Source: Cohaesibacter gelatinilyticus
GTDB taxonomy: Bacteria; Pseudomonadota; Alphaproteobacteria; Rhizobiales; Cohaesibacteraceae
Direction of reading: 5' to 3'
NCBI RefSeq assembly: GCF_900215605.1
Contig: NZ_OBEL01000001.1
Location: forward strand, 1,860,001-1,924,000
DNA: 64,000 bases
Below, piece by piece: positions 18,564 through 26,740 of the stretch (position 1 is its first letter; the number at the start of each line of letters is the position of its first letter). Made by a program: the position numbers and the translations under genes. Below the pieces are notes generated by a model that searched no databases, was not told where the DNA came from, and saw only the letters and a program-made list of their open reading frames with translations.

Positions 18564-18893
18564 TCATCCGACAACAGTTTGAGCAGCCAGAATCATATTC
18601 AAAACCAAGATACCGGAACAGGCGCTCCAAACGCCAGCAATTGCAGATGATCCAAATAGCCAACCAATCGGACGATGCTCAATGCGACGCCCGCGTAGAG
18701 CATTCCGCATGATGATAAACGGTCCAGCAAAGACACAGAGCAAAATAGATGCAAATGCACTGAACCAACTCTCGACAGATACAACAAAGCGCACCGGTCG
18801 GGCTGAAATCAACTGATACAAACTTCCCAAAATACCAGCACATACAAAGCCGATACAGCTGGCATACACCAAAGCAAACATTTCCTGTCCCAT
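18564..18893 (-). CDS. Small membrane protein (DUF6949-like)
   Basis: A 109-residue hydrophobic protein with three or four predicted transmembrane helices (about 8-28, 44-64 and 82-104) and a short basic loop with RNALRGRR. The length and pattern fit the DUF6949 family of Hyphomicrobiales; no function is known. AGGACAGG precedes the ATG. It lies downstream of no obvious operon and 38 bp beyond the start side of the gamma-CA gene. Confidence 0.6.
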   Translation of the reverse strand: MGQEMFALVYASCIGFVCAGILGSLYQLISARPVRFVVSVESWFSAFASILLCVFAGPFIIMRNALRGRRIEHRPIGWLFGSSAIAGVWSACSGILVLNMILAAQTVVG

Positions 18894-19064
18894 TTTGCCT
18901 GTCCTTTACGCAATACAAGCCAGACGTCTGTGCCAGATTGGCACAAGCATTTCTGTGCCTTTCTTCATTGCAAGGGCTATGCCGTTTCATTCATTTTCTG
19001 TTAAGACTGGGAAAGATCATATGCAATTGACCATCGACCAAACAATGGAAAGGACCGGAACCAG

Positions 19065-19766
19065 ATGAGCAACGGGTTGCAAGAACCTACCCCACCTCAC
19101 CGATGGATTTTCTTCATTCTGGTTTTCGGACTCATTGGAATAACGGTTCTGTTCATCACCAGTCGCTTTTTTCGTCACTCGGAAGGCCTGTTCAGCCACA
19201 GCTCATATACAAGCGATCCTACGCCCATCATCATCAACATCGCGAATAGCAGTCTGCAGCTTCCCCAAAATATGATACGTCAGGAAGCGCAACGAACAAG
19301 TGAACCCCAAGCCAGTCTGGACCTGTTCTTTCGCTGGCCCGACTTGGAAGGGTATAATCTGGACAATCAACTGGCATTCACCGAAATATCAGAAGAGTCC
19401 AAACTGGTTTTCATCCATCTTTCCAGCCCAAAGAAACATATCTCATCATCCGAACGCCTCTATTCAGTCTATAGCCAGCATTTCATCGGCACCCCAAGCA
19501 AGGGGCCGGGCAAATTGATTGGCTTCAAGATGAATGAAAAATCGAGCTATGCGGGCGAAACCGTCTATTTCAAGCCCGATGAAAACCCGCCATATGTGGT
19601 GCGTTGTTTTCAACCCCAACCCAAGGTTCCAACCATTTGCTTGCGTGAAATCCTGCTCAAGAACGGTCTCCAAGCCAGCTACCGCTTTCGCCTTGGCATG
19701 TTGAAAAACTGGCGAGAGCTGGATCTGGCAACCGGTCAATTGCTCAATTCCTTTGTTGTTCAATAA
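19065..19766 (+). CDS. Membrane-anchored protein of unknown function
   Basis: A 233-residue protein with one N-terminal transmembrane segment (about residues 14-34, WIFFILVFGLIGITVLF) and a periplasmic region that contains FFRWPDLEGY near residue 88 and VRCFQ, a conserved pattern I have seen in uncharacterised Hyphomicrobiales proteins near cysE. I do not recognise a domain or activity. It is convergent with DUF3126, with a terminator between them. Confidence 0.6.
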   Translation: MSNGLQEPTPPHRWIFFILVFGLIGITVLFITSRFFRHSEGLFSHSSYTSDPTPIIINIANSSLQLPQNMIRQEAQRTSEPQASLDLFFRWPDLEGYNLDNQLAFTEISEESKLVFIHLSSPKKHISSSERLYSVYSQHFIGTPSKGPGKLIGFKMNEKSSYAGETVYFKPDENPPYVVRCFQPQPKVPTICLREILLKNGLQASYRFRLGMLKNWRELDLATGQLLNSFVVQ

Positions 19767-19805
19767 TAGCCGGAGCTTTGATCTGCAATAGAGAGAGAAG
19801 ATATA

Positions 19806-19840
19806 CAAAAGCCCCCGACACCAAAGGCATCAGGGGCTGA
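19806..19840 (-). terminator. Intrinsic terminator of the DUF3126 gene
   Basis: On the minus strand AGCCCC pairs with GGGGCT, helped by inner wobble pairs (GATGCC/GGTGTC), and TTTTG follows. Confidence 0.65.
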
Positions 19841-19867
19841 TTCTTCAACGAAATCTCGTGATGTTCC

Positions 19868-20083
19868 TCAAGTTTCTTCCAGATCATAGTCCAGAATAGC
19901 CATGGAGAAGTTGTAGGACAGATCATCATCTTCATCATCCTTGAACAGGACGCCCACAAACTCATCGGCAACATAAACCTCGGCACTATCGGTTTTACGC
20001 GGACGAGCGCGTACTTCAAGATTTGGGGACTGCAAAGCACGACGCATATAGGTCTGCAATTTATCCAGCTCGTTCTTATCCAA
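19868..20083 (-). CDS. DUF3126 family protein (TTG start)
   Basis: A 71-residue acidic cytosolic protein whose AEVYVADEFVGVLFKD and SYNFSMAILDYDL blocks are diagnostic for DUF3126. Function is unknown. The likely start is TTG at 20083, because AGGAGG sits 5 bases before it and the family starts with MDK; a GTG at 20104 is open but has no such site. It is downstream of cysE on the same strand, an arrangement that is conserved in Hyphomicrobiales and suggests a role linked to sulfur metabolism or simply operon conservation. Confidence 0.88.
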   Translation of the reverse strand: MDKNELDKLQTYMRRALQSPNLEVRARPRKTDSAEVYVADEFVGVLFKDDEDDDLSYNFSMAILDYDLEET

Positions 20084-20288
20084 ATTTGCCTCCTGCAAAA
20101 TCACAACAGTCCGACCGATTAGTCAGCTCATCAGTGGAGTGCTGATTGGCACAGCGATAGATGAGAGTAAAGCACCTTTTTTGCTGACCCACCATTTCCT
20201 CATCACAGCACCATACTCGTCCCTGTTTGACAAGTATGGATTGCAATTCTGGCAACAGCTCTGGCCTGTTGAAAGGCATTTACACTCC

Positions 20289-21116
20289 TTAAATACCATC
20301 TCCGAGCATCTGGTTCATGCTGCGCGAAGGCTCTGCACACCCAGCCTGACCGACGATCTTGGCAGGCACACCGGCAACTGTACTGTTGGCTGGAACATCT
20401 TTCAGAACGACAGAACCAGACGCCACTCGAGAGCAATGACCAATCTCGATATTGCCAAGCACTTTCGCTCCAGCCCCGATCAGGACACCGCGACGAATCT
20501 TTGGATGGCGGTCCCCACCTTCCTTGCCGGTACCACCCAAGGTCACACCTTGCAGGATGGAGACATCATCTTCCAGAACCGCAGTTCCGCCAATGACCAC
20601 GCCTGTGGCATGATCAAGGAAGATGCCCTTTCCGACCCGCACCTTCGGGTGGATATCAACCTGAAAGACTTCCGATATGACAGACTGGAGATAAAGCGCA
20701 AAGTCCTCTCGACCATTCATCCAGAGCCAATGGGCCAACCGATGCGTCTGAATGGCCTGAAAGCCTTTGAAATACAAGATCGGATCAATATAGCGATCAC
20801 ATGCCGGATCTCGATCAGCCACGGCGATGATATCGGCGCGCAACGCGGTCGCAATAAATGGATCGCTCTCCAATGCTTCACGATAAGCCTGACGAATAAC
20901 TTCCGAATCCAGTGCCGGATTATGCAGACGATCCACAATCCGGTGAATGACGGCATTTTCCAGACGGCGATGGCTCAGAATGGTAGAGAAAATGAATGAG
21001 CTGAGGGCGGGTTCCGCTTTCACGACATCTTCCGCTTCCTGACGAATACGGTGCCAGACAGGGTCCACAACCTGGATCTCGTCCTCACGAGCGTGCTGTA
21101 ATGATCTGTTACTCAT
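20289..21116 (-). CDS. cysE: Serine O-acetyltransferase
   Basis: A 275-residue CysE that acetylates L-serine with acetyl-CoA, the first step of cysteine synthesis. The N-terminal helical domain (about 1-150) has DPACDRYIDPILYFKG and the C-terminal left-handed beta-helix has HPKVRVGKGIFLDHATGVVIG, GGDRHPKI and AGVPAKIVG. The catalytic His is in LDHATG. AAGGTGAGG precedes ATG. The gene is followed by DUF3126 on the same strand with a 205-bp gap in which I see no gene. Confidence 0.95.
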   Translation of the reverse strand: MSNRSLQHAREDEIQVVDPVWHRIRQEAEDVVKAEPALSSFIFSTILSHRRLENAVIHRIVDRLHNPALDSEVIRQAYREALESDPFIATALRADIIAVADRDPACDRYIDPILYFKGFQAIQTHRLAHWLWMNGREDFALYLQSVISEVFQVDIHPKVRVGKGIFLDHATGVVIGGTAVLEDDVSILQGVTLGGTGKEGGDRHPKIRRGVLIGAGAKVLGNIEIGHCSRVASGSVVLKDVPANSTVAGVPAKIVGQAGCAEPSRSMNQMLGDGI

Positions 21117-21278
21117 ATTTGCCTCACCTTTTCATCATGGATAAGCCATGCACATATTCAAGAGAACCTGTTAGCCTATATCCCGACTTCTCATTATCGA
21201 TCTTTTGCCCAACAATAGCGCAAAAGTCAAAGCACAGACGTGCAATTCTCTCTTTCAGCCTAACACGATATCATAACC

Positions 21279-22091
21279 ATGCCAGACACCCAAAATACCA
21301 ACAGCATCAATGACAAAATCTTGATTGAGCGCGACGGACCGATCGGTCGTCTTGTCATCAACAATCCTTCAAAGCGAAATGCCATGTCACTTGATATGTG
21401 GCGTGCCATCCCAGATGCAATAGAGGAACTGGATAAAGATCCACAAATCCATCTGATCGTGGTGACCGGCTCTGGCAATATCGCTTTTGTCTCGGGTGCT
21501 GACATTTCCGAATTTGAAGAAGTCCGCGGCGATACCAAAAGTGCAACCTTTTATGACGATATGAATGCCGAAGCATATCGTGCCATACGCAATGTCAAAA
21601 AGCCGACACTTGCTCTCATACAGGGTTTCTGCATGGGAGGAGGATTTGGTTTGGCCGCAGCTTGTGATCTTCGTCTATCAAATATATCTGGCAAATTTGG
21701 CATCCCGGCTGGCAAGCTCGGTGTTGGTTACCCGACTGATGCCATTGAGGATATCGTTCATCTTGTTGGCCCTGCCAATGCCAAGGAGATCTATCTAACT
21801 GCCAAGGTGTATGATGCTGAACAAGCCAGACATATCGGATTTCTCAATGAAATCTTTACAGATGAAGCATTTGAGCATGAAGCAAACAAATATTGCCAAA
21901 CCATCGCCAAACTTGCCCCATTGAGCGCCCAATACCACAAGGCAGGTATCAATCGAGCAGTCGGACAACGCGACAGCATCGATATCCATCAGCTTCGCAC
22001 CATGGCAGCCACTTGTTTCGATAGTCACGACTATGCAGAAGGCCGCAAAGCATTCATGGAAAAACGAAAACCAATCTTTTCTGGCACATGA
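21279..22091 (+). CDS. Enoyl-CoA hydratase/isomerase family protein without usual Glu
   Basis: A 270-residue crotonase-fold protein: NPSKRNAMSLDMW, the FVSGADISEF oxyanion-loop and GFCMGGGFGLAAACDLRL. The two glutamates of a hydratase are not visible: GGGFGLAAA replaces G-x-x-E-L, and IPAGKLGVG replaces PE-x-x-LG. It is therefore probably not a classical hydratase; a different crotonase reaction (isomerase, decarboxylase or hydrolase) is possible. No strong ribosome site is visible before ATG 21279. It converges with the alpha/beta hydrolase gene that follows. Confidence 0.82.
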   Translation: MPDTQNTNSINDKILIERDGPIGRLVINNPSKRNAMSLDMWRAIPDAIEELDKDPQIHLIVVTGSGNIAFVSGADISEFEEVRGDTKSATFYDDMNAEAYRAIRNVKKPTLALIQGFCMGGGFGLAAACDLRLSNISGKFGIPAGKLGVGYPTDAIEDIVHLVGPANAKEIYLTAKVYDAEQARHIGFLNEIFTDEAFEHEANKYCQTIAKLAPLSAQYHKAGINRAVGQRDSIDIHQLRTMAATCFDSHDYAEGRKAFMEKRKPIFSGT

Positions 22092-22130
22092 TGAAGTTAT
22101 TTCCAAGGAAATGAGAGATAGCAAAGATGA

Positions 22131-22997
22131 TCAGGCCGCCTTGATATGCTCAACAAAGGACAGGACGGCCTGGCAGAAGACATCATTCTTGTCCCCTGCC
22201 ACCATATGCCCGGCTTCACTGACGTCATAATAGAGCGCATGAGGCACCATCTGCATAAACTCATCGGCATGCTCCTTGCTGACCAGTTCAGACTTGCCCC
22301 CACGCACCAGTTGGACAGGAATACGTAAATTCCTGGCCGCAGCAACAAGCCGTCGTTCACTCTCTTCATGATCAGAATGAACAGAATTTGGTCCGTTCAG
22401 GAACCTTGGATCCCAGTGCCAGCGATAGCGACCATCCTCACCCAGGCGAAGATTTTTGCGTAATCCATCCAGAGATGTTGGCTTGACCCGGTGAGGTAGG
22501 TAGCGTGCAATCGCTTCACCAGCTTCTTCAATTGTCGCAAAACCATCATGGATCCGATCGCCCATGAAAGATAGAATTTTACTGACACCACCAGGATCCA
22601 TACGCGGGGTGATATCGACCAACACCAAACCATTCAAAAGAGCATCTGCAGCTTCCCCTTCTGCAAGAAGCGAAGAAATTCCGCCAAGAGAAGCCCCGAC
22701 CGCTATCGGTTTCACACCAAATTGCACTTCAATCTGTTCAAACACAACCTTTGCATCAGCGGCATAATCTCTAAAGCGATAATAACCGCTGTTTAGCCAG
22801 TCACTTTGCCCATGTCCGCGCAGATCAATGGTAATGGCCCGCATCCCACGCTCCGACAATTGCTGGGCAGACCCTTTCCAGGAATGGCGGGTCTGACCAC
22901 CACCATGCAAAAGAATGACGGGTTGCCCCTCTGATCCTCGTAGATCTGCAGCCAATCGATTGCCTTCAGTGCCCTCAAATTCAAGTGCTTCAGCCAA
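22131..22997 (-). CDS. Alpha/beta hydrolase
   Basis: A 288-residue alpha/beta-hydrolase: VILLHGGGQTRHSW forms the oxyanion region, GASLGG the nucleophile elbow (Ser), and the catalytic His is in EAGHMVAGDK near the C-terminus. Epoxide hydrolase, haloalkane dehalogenase and ester hydrolase relatives share this layout; the substrate is unknown. The start follows the stop of nothing; it lies 42 bp downstream of the second hydrolase gene (stop 23040) on the same strand, so the two may share a transcript. Confidence 0.85.
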   Translation of the reverse strand: MAEALEFEGTEGNRLAADLRGSEGQPVILLHGGGQTRHSWKGSAQQLSERGMRAITIDLRGHGQSDWLNSGYYRFRDYAADAKVVFEQIEVQFGVKPIAVGASLGGISSLLAEGEAADALLNGLVLVDITPRMDPGGVSKILSFMGDRIHDGFATIEEAGEAIARYLPHRVKPTSLDGLRKNLRLGEDGRYRWHWDPRFLNGPNSVHSDHEESERRLVAAARNLRIPVQLVRGGKSELVSKEHADEFMQMVPHALYYDVSEAGHMVAGDKNDVFCQAVLSFVEHIKAA

Positions 22998-23039
22998 GAT
23001 AGCCTCCCCTCATTCATCTTTTCTGGCCAACATCAAGGG

Positions 23040-23792
23040 TTATTGATCCCGACCAAAAAACTCCAAAACAGCTTCTTTATAGACCTTGTCACCCACCGCA
23101 AGCATGTGATCACGATCTGGAATATCAACAGCTTCACCAGAGGGAAGAATATCCGCCAATTCCGAAGCTTTGCCTGAAATCACATCTCGTGTACCAACGG
23201 CAACCAAAGCCGGAACGGATAGCTCTGCAAGCTCCTCAACCGTAATTTTTTGTCGAGCCGATTTCATGCAGGCGGCCAAAGCCAGACGGTCGCTTCCCGT
23301 TTGATCAGCAAAGGTACGGAACGCCTTACCAGTCACATGATTGATACTGGCAGGATCTTCCGCTTCCAATGCAGAAATGATTGGAGCAGGATCACCAGTA
23401 CCATGAATCATGCCACTACCCAGGCCACCAAAGACAACACGCTTGACCCGCTCAGGATATTTCAGACTCAAAAAAGCAGAAATCCGGGCACCCATGGAAT
23501 AGCCCATGACATAGGCTTGATCAATTTCAAGATGATCAAGCAGATGCTTGGCATCTTCAGCCATGATTGGCGAAGAATAGAGGGCTGGATCATACAGCTT
23601 TGCACTGCGCCCGTGGCCACGGTTATCTATCGCAATCACGCGATATCCAGCTTCGGTCAGGGTTTTAACCCAGCCTGGATGCACCCAGTTCACATCCTTG
23701 CTGGATGCAAAGCCGTGAATCAACAGAACAGGTTTGCCCTGTCCTCGGTCAATATAAGAGATCTCATGACCGTCTGAAGTAAAATATGCCAT
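23040..23792 (-). CDS. Alpha/beta hydrolase (possibly leaderless)
   Basis: A 250-residue alpha/beta hydrolase starting MAYFTSDGHEISYIDRG, with LLIHGFASS, nucleophile elbow GYSMGA, and PDRDHMLAVG carrying the terminal His. Relatives hydrolyse esters or lactones. There is no Shine-Dalgarno sequence before the ATG; instead a palindrome TTACGCTAACGTAA ends 5 bases upstream, so the message may be leaderless or the operator may block the start. The second hydrolase gene follows on the same strand. Confidence 0.83.
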   Translation of the reverse strand: MAYFTSDGHEISYIDRGQGKPVLLIHGFASSKDVNWVHPGWVKTLTEAGYRVIAIDNRGHGRSAKLYDPALYSSPIMAEDAKHLLDHLEIDQAYVMGYSMGARISAFLSLKYPERVKRVVFGGLGSGMIHGTGDPAPIISALEAEDPASINHVTGKAFRTFADQTGSDRLALAACMKSARQKITVEELAELSVPALVAVGTRDVISGKASELADILPSGEAVDIPDRDHMLAVGDKVYKEAVLEFFGRDQ

Positions 23793-23796
23793 ACTA

Positions 23797-23810
23797 TTAC
23801 GCTAACGTAA
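23797..23810. promoter_or_regulatory. ACGTAA-type palindrome at a start codon
   Basis: TTACGCTAACGTAA is an inverted repeat of TTACG and CGTAA around CTAA, ending 5 bases before the hydrolase ATG. It resembles the operator of LiuR-type regulators of branched-chain amino acid and acyl-CoA catabolism (known from proteobacterial regulon studies). Assignment by motif similarity only. Confidence 0.4.
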
Positions 23811-24064
23811 GTGTCAGTTGGAAGTCTATTCAGCATAGAGGGTTGCACGAATAAGGAAAAGACCCGACCCACCCTCGTCCCCATCAAGGGGAAAACGCCA
23901 TCAATTTGTAGGAATTACACCATTGAGACTAGGATTCCTAATCGACAAACTATATTGTCGCTGCAAATTCGGATGGGCTAACCATCCACGGACCAAATTG
24001 TCCAAAGGCGGAGCAAACCCCTGAGGTTACAGCCTTTCGAGACACAAAAAGAAAGTGTGATCAG

Positions 24065-24298
24065 ATGGCCGGACATGCGATTCCGCACTTCAAGAATGAT
24101 GAAGGCGTTTCCATCATTGAAATCGGTGTGAAGGAATTTCAGTGCATGGGGGCCACTCCACCACAAGATCACCCTCATATCTTCCTGGACATGGGCGCCG
24201 AGACTGAAGTGCTCTGCCCATATTGCTCTACACTCTACAAATACAATGCCGATCTGGAAGAAACTCAGAGCAAGCCAGATGGCTGCTTTCACGAGTAA
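24065..24298 (+). CDS. Zinc-finger (CHCC) domain protein
   Basis: A 77-residue protein of the zf-CHCC family, related to the NDUFS6 subunit of complex I: a Cys in KEFQCMGATPP, a His in PPQDHPHIFLDMG and CPYC form the metal site. In Alphaproteobacteria it is an accessory of respiratory complex I or a small zinc protein. It is monocistronic with a hairpin after it. Confidence 0.9.
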   Translation: MAGHAIPHFKNDEGVSIIEIGVKEFQCMGATPPQDHPHIFLDMGAETEVLCPYCSTLYKYNADLEETQSKPDGCFHE

Positions 24299-24325
24299 AA
24301 TGAGCTTCAAGCATCAAGATTTTTG

Positions 24326-24355
24326 ATGCCGCAGAAACACATTCCTGCGGCATTT
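24326..24355 (+). terminator. Intrinsic terminator of zinc-finger gene
   Basis: ATGCCGCAG and CTGCGGCAT form a 9-bp stem with a 10-base loop and TTT after it, 25 bp after the stop. Confidence 0.7.
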
Positions 24356-24556
24356 CGGCTATCGGCAATCTCGAAAACTCGCACAATCTTGTGTTTCATC
24401 AAGACGAATAGTCTACCCGCACGATAAGCTCCGCCAGATTCCAGAGGCAGATATTCAAGTTGGCTGTGACATCCCCGATCAGTACCAGTTGATTTGCAAC
24501 CTGTTATCCTCTTACAAATGCCCAACAGGTGACGGGCAGCAAGCGGAACTTACAAA

Positions 24557-25771
24557 ATGAGCAAAGCACATTCCATAATCATTGCAGGTGGTGGTGTAGG
24601 CGGCCTGTCTACCGCCATTGCGCTTGCCCATAGAAATATTGATGTAACATTGCTTGAACGCGGAAAGGCCCTTTGCGAGGTTGGAGCTGGAATTCAGATC
24701 TCCCCCAATGCAACCGGCATTCTCAAAAGCTGGAATGTCTGGGAGAAAATGGATGATCAAGCGGTCATCCCTCCCAAAATCCAGATCAGGAGCGGCACAT
24801 CTGCCGCCCTCCTCTCCGAATTGAATGTTCAGGACATTACCAAACGATATGGTTCTCCCTACATGGTCATACATCGCGCTGACATTCAGCGCGCACTATA
24901 TGATCGTGCGCGGGAAATGAAGAAAATCACCATTTTGGACTATCATCAGGTCCAGACCGTTGACCAGTCTGATGACGGCGTCTCAATCATTTGCCGTAAA
25001 ACCAATCCTGATGGTTCGAATCCCCAAGAATTGGTTTTCAAAGCTGACGCCCTAATCGCAGCTGATGGCGTTTGGTCCAAAATCCGTACCAACTATATGG
25101 GTAACAACTCTGCTGCCTATAGCGGCAAAACAGCTTGGCGTACGACCATGCCCATGCAAATGGTGCCTGAACATATCAGCCGTCATAACGTCAATCTCTG
25201 GATCGCTCCAAACGCCCATCTGGTTCACTACCCCCTCATTGGCGGTCATATGATGAATATTGTTGCCATCGTTCAAGAGGACTGGGAAGAAGAAGGCTGG
25301 AATGCTCAGGGCGACCCAGTTTGGTTGAATCAACGCTTCGCCCGCTGGCCAAAGGAAATCCGGCACCTGCTCGTTGAGCGTGACAATTGGCTGAAATGGG
25401 CTCTTTGCGGTGTCGATCCTTCTGAAGCATGGACCAAAGGTAAGGTCGCACTGCTAGGCGATGCAGCTCATGCCATGCTGCCTTTCATGGCACAAGGTGC
25501 TGTCATGGCCATTGAGGACGCAGAGATTCTTGCCCGTGCCCTGACAGAAGTCTCCGGTCCGCCAGAAAACGCGCTGGCAGCCTACGAGAAAGCCCGCAAG
25601 CCAAGAGCCTGTAAGGTCGTAGCCCGTGCTCAGAAGAATGGTGAAATCTACCACATGAGCGGTGCGATGGCATTTGCGCGCAATATGACCATGCGCATGA
25701 TGCCCAAGAGCAAGCTTCTCGGCCAATTTGATTGGATTTACCGCTGGAAACCAGAAGATGTGAGCTTCTAG
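24557..25771 (+). CDS. FAD-dependent monooxygenase (salicylate hydroxylase-like)
   Basis: A 404-residue group A flavoprotein monooxygenase: the dinucleotide-binding GGGVGGLSTAIALA is at the N-terminus, followed by VIHRADIQRAL, the DG motif region ALIAADGVWS and the second FAD motif GDAAHAMLPFMAQGAVMAIEDA. It would hydroxylate an aromatic or quinone-like substrate using NAD(P)H and O2. Salicylate- and 6-hydroxynicotinate-type hydroxylases are close in architecture; the substrate is not evident because no ring-cleavage gene is adjacent. A strong terminator follows. Confidence 0.87.
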   Translation: MSKAHSIIIAGGGVGGLSTAIALAHRNIDVTLLERGKALCEVGAGIQISPNATGILKSWNVWEKMDDQAVIPPKIQIRSGTSAALLSELNVQDITKRYGSPYMVIHRADIQRALYDRAREMKKITILDYHQVQTVDQSDDGVSIICRKTNPDGSNPQELVFKADALIAADGVWSKIRTNYMGNNSAAYSGKTAWRTTMPMQMVPEHISRHNVNLWIAPNAHLVHYPLIGGHMMNIVAIVQEDWEEEGWNAQGDPVWLNQRFARWPKEIRHLLVERDNWLKWALCGVDPSEAWTKGKVALLGDAAHAMLPFMAQGAVMAIEDAEILARALTEVSGPPENALAAYEKARKPRACKVVARAQKNGEIYHMSGAMAFARNMTMRMMPKSKLLGQFDWIYRWKPEDVSF

Positions 25772-25796
25772 CACCATTCACCAAGCCCAATATTAC

Positions 25797-25837
25797 AAAA
25801 GCGCCTTGCAGACATAGTCTCTACAAGGCGCTTTTTC
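25797..25837 (+). terminator. Intrinsic terminator of FAD monooxygenase gene
   Basis: AAAAGCGCCTTG pairs with CAAGGCGCTTTT (12 bp) over a 15-base loop and TTC follows. Confidence 0.88.
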
Positions 25838-25846
25838 TTTGTTCTA

Positions 25847-26109
25847 GGCCGTAGACTCATAAATGCGGTGAATTTGGTAGAGGCAAGTCTTTCTGCTTCC
25901 AAGGAGAAAGAGTGAAGACAATGTGGCTCATTTTCAAACTCTTACGACGTTGTGAGCAGAAAGAATCGCCCTATCCTTTGGACGTCAAAATGGTCAAGTT
26001 CTGACGTCGGCAAAGAGCTTGAATGGGCAACCAGCCCATCCTTCACTCTTTTTCTAGCCATATCAGACCATTTTGACGCCAAATACAGCTCATTTATGAG
26101 TATACGGCC
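25847..26109. mobile_element. MITE-like palindromic element (263 bp) with TA flanks
   Basis: The ends are 19-bp inverted repeats with one mismatch: GGCCGTAGACTCATAAATG at 25847-25865 and its complement at 26091-26109. Both ends are flanked by TA (25845-25846 and 26110-26111), as expected for a TA target duplication of IS630/Tc1-like transposition. The symmetry continues inward: AAAGAGTGAAG at 25907-25917 and its complement at 26041-26051 lie at equal distances from the ends, and GACGTCAAAATGGTC at 25981-25995 has a near-complement at 26066-26080. There is no coding capacity. It looks like a non-autonomous, MITE-type insertion between two genes. Confidence 0.7.
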
Positions 26110-26125
26110 TAAATCCGCAAACTGA

Positions 26126-26569
26126 TCAGACTTCCGATATGGCGGGTTCTACAGCTTTCTTCTGAACCGGAAAAACCACGTCATATACCCAGTTGAATAC
26201 GAACGCGTAAACCAGAAAAAAGACCGCAAACCCGATATCCAGCAGCATTGCTGTCCAGAATCCAATCCCCAACCACCACATAACAATCCAGACACCCAGA
26301 AACAGCATACCGGCTTCAAACAAGAGGGAATGCGCAATCCGTAGTTTGACCGTTCGTTTGGCATAGCCAAATTTTCGATGATACCAATGGTCAAAGACCC
26401 AATTGAAAACCAGATTCCAGCTCATTGCCAACGCACTCAGCATAACGCTAAGAATACCAAAATCCTTCAAGGAGTAACCAAGCAGAAAACTGCCTACCAC
26501 TGCGGCAATTCCAATGGCTATGAACTCGAACAAGACCATATGCCGAATACGATCAGGTAAACTTCTCAT
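26126..26569 (-). CDS. PACE-family multidrug efflux transporter
   Basis: A 147-residue protein with four transmembrane helices forming two tandem BTP (bacterial transmembrane pair) units. RIRHMVLFEF and RIAHSLLFEAGML are the paired signatures with the conserved Glu that carries protons in AceI. It would export biocide-like compounds from the cytoplasm. ATG 26569 is chosen because the family begins here and GGGG lies near; the frame is open further upstream without support. A divergent MarR gene, 26741, likely controls it. Confidence 0.88.
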   Translation of the reverse strand: MRSLPDRIRHMVLFEFIAIGIAAVVGSFLLGYSLKDFGILSVMLSALAMSWNLVFNWVFDHWYHRKFGYAKRTVKLRIAHSLLFEAGMLFLGVWIVMWWLGIGFWTAMLLDIGFAVFFLVYAFVFNWVYDVVFPVQKKAVEPAISEV

Positions 26570-26596
26570 GATATTACCCCATAGCCAGTATGCCGG

Positions 26597-26672
26597 ATAC
26601 CTTTCCAGAAAGGTATAAAGACAACATAACATATAGGACCGTTTACCTTTCTGGCAAGATATTTTCTTGCCA
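26597..26672. promoter_or_regulatory. Two operator-like palindromes between PACE and marR
   Basis: ATACCTTTC-CA-GAAAGGTAT (26597-26616) is a perfect 9-bp inverted repeat, and TGGCAAGA-TATTT-TCTTGCCA (26652-26672) is a perfect 8-bp inverted repeat. The half site TACCTTTC also recurs at 26644-26651. Both palindromes lie in the 171-bp divergent gap and are good candidates for MarR dimer binding. Confidence 0.55.
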
Positions 26673-26740
26673 AGTGATAATGTCAAAGACATACTTCCCA
26701 TAATCTGAGCCAACTGGTAGCAGGACGGAAAGAGCTCACC

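Noticed and set aside
25013-25023. GGTTCGAATCC, a tRNA T-loop-like sequence
   Set aside because: It lies inside the FAD monooxygenase gene and has no acceptor or anticodon stems around it.
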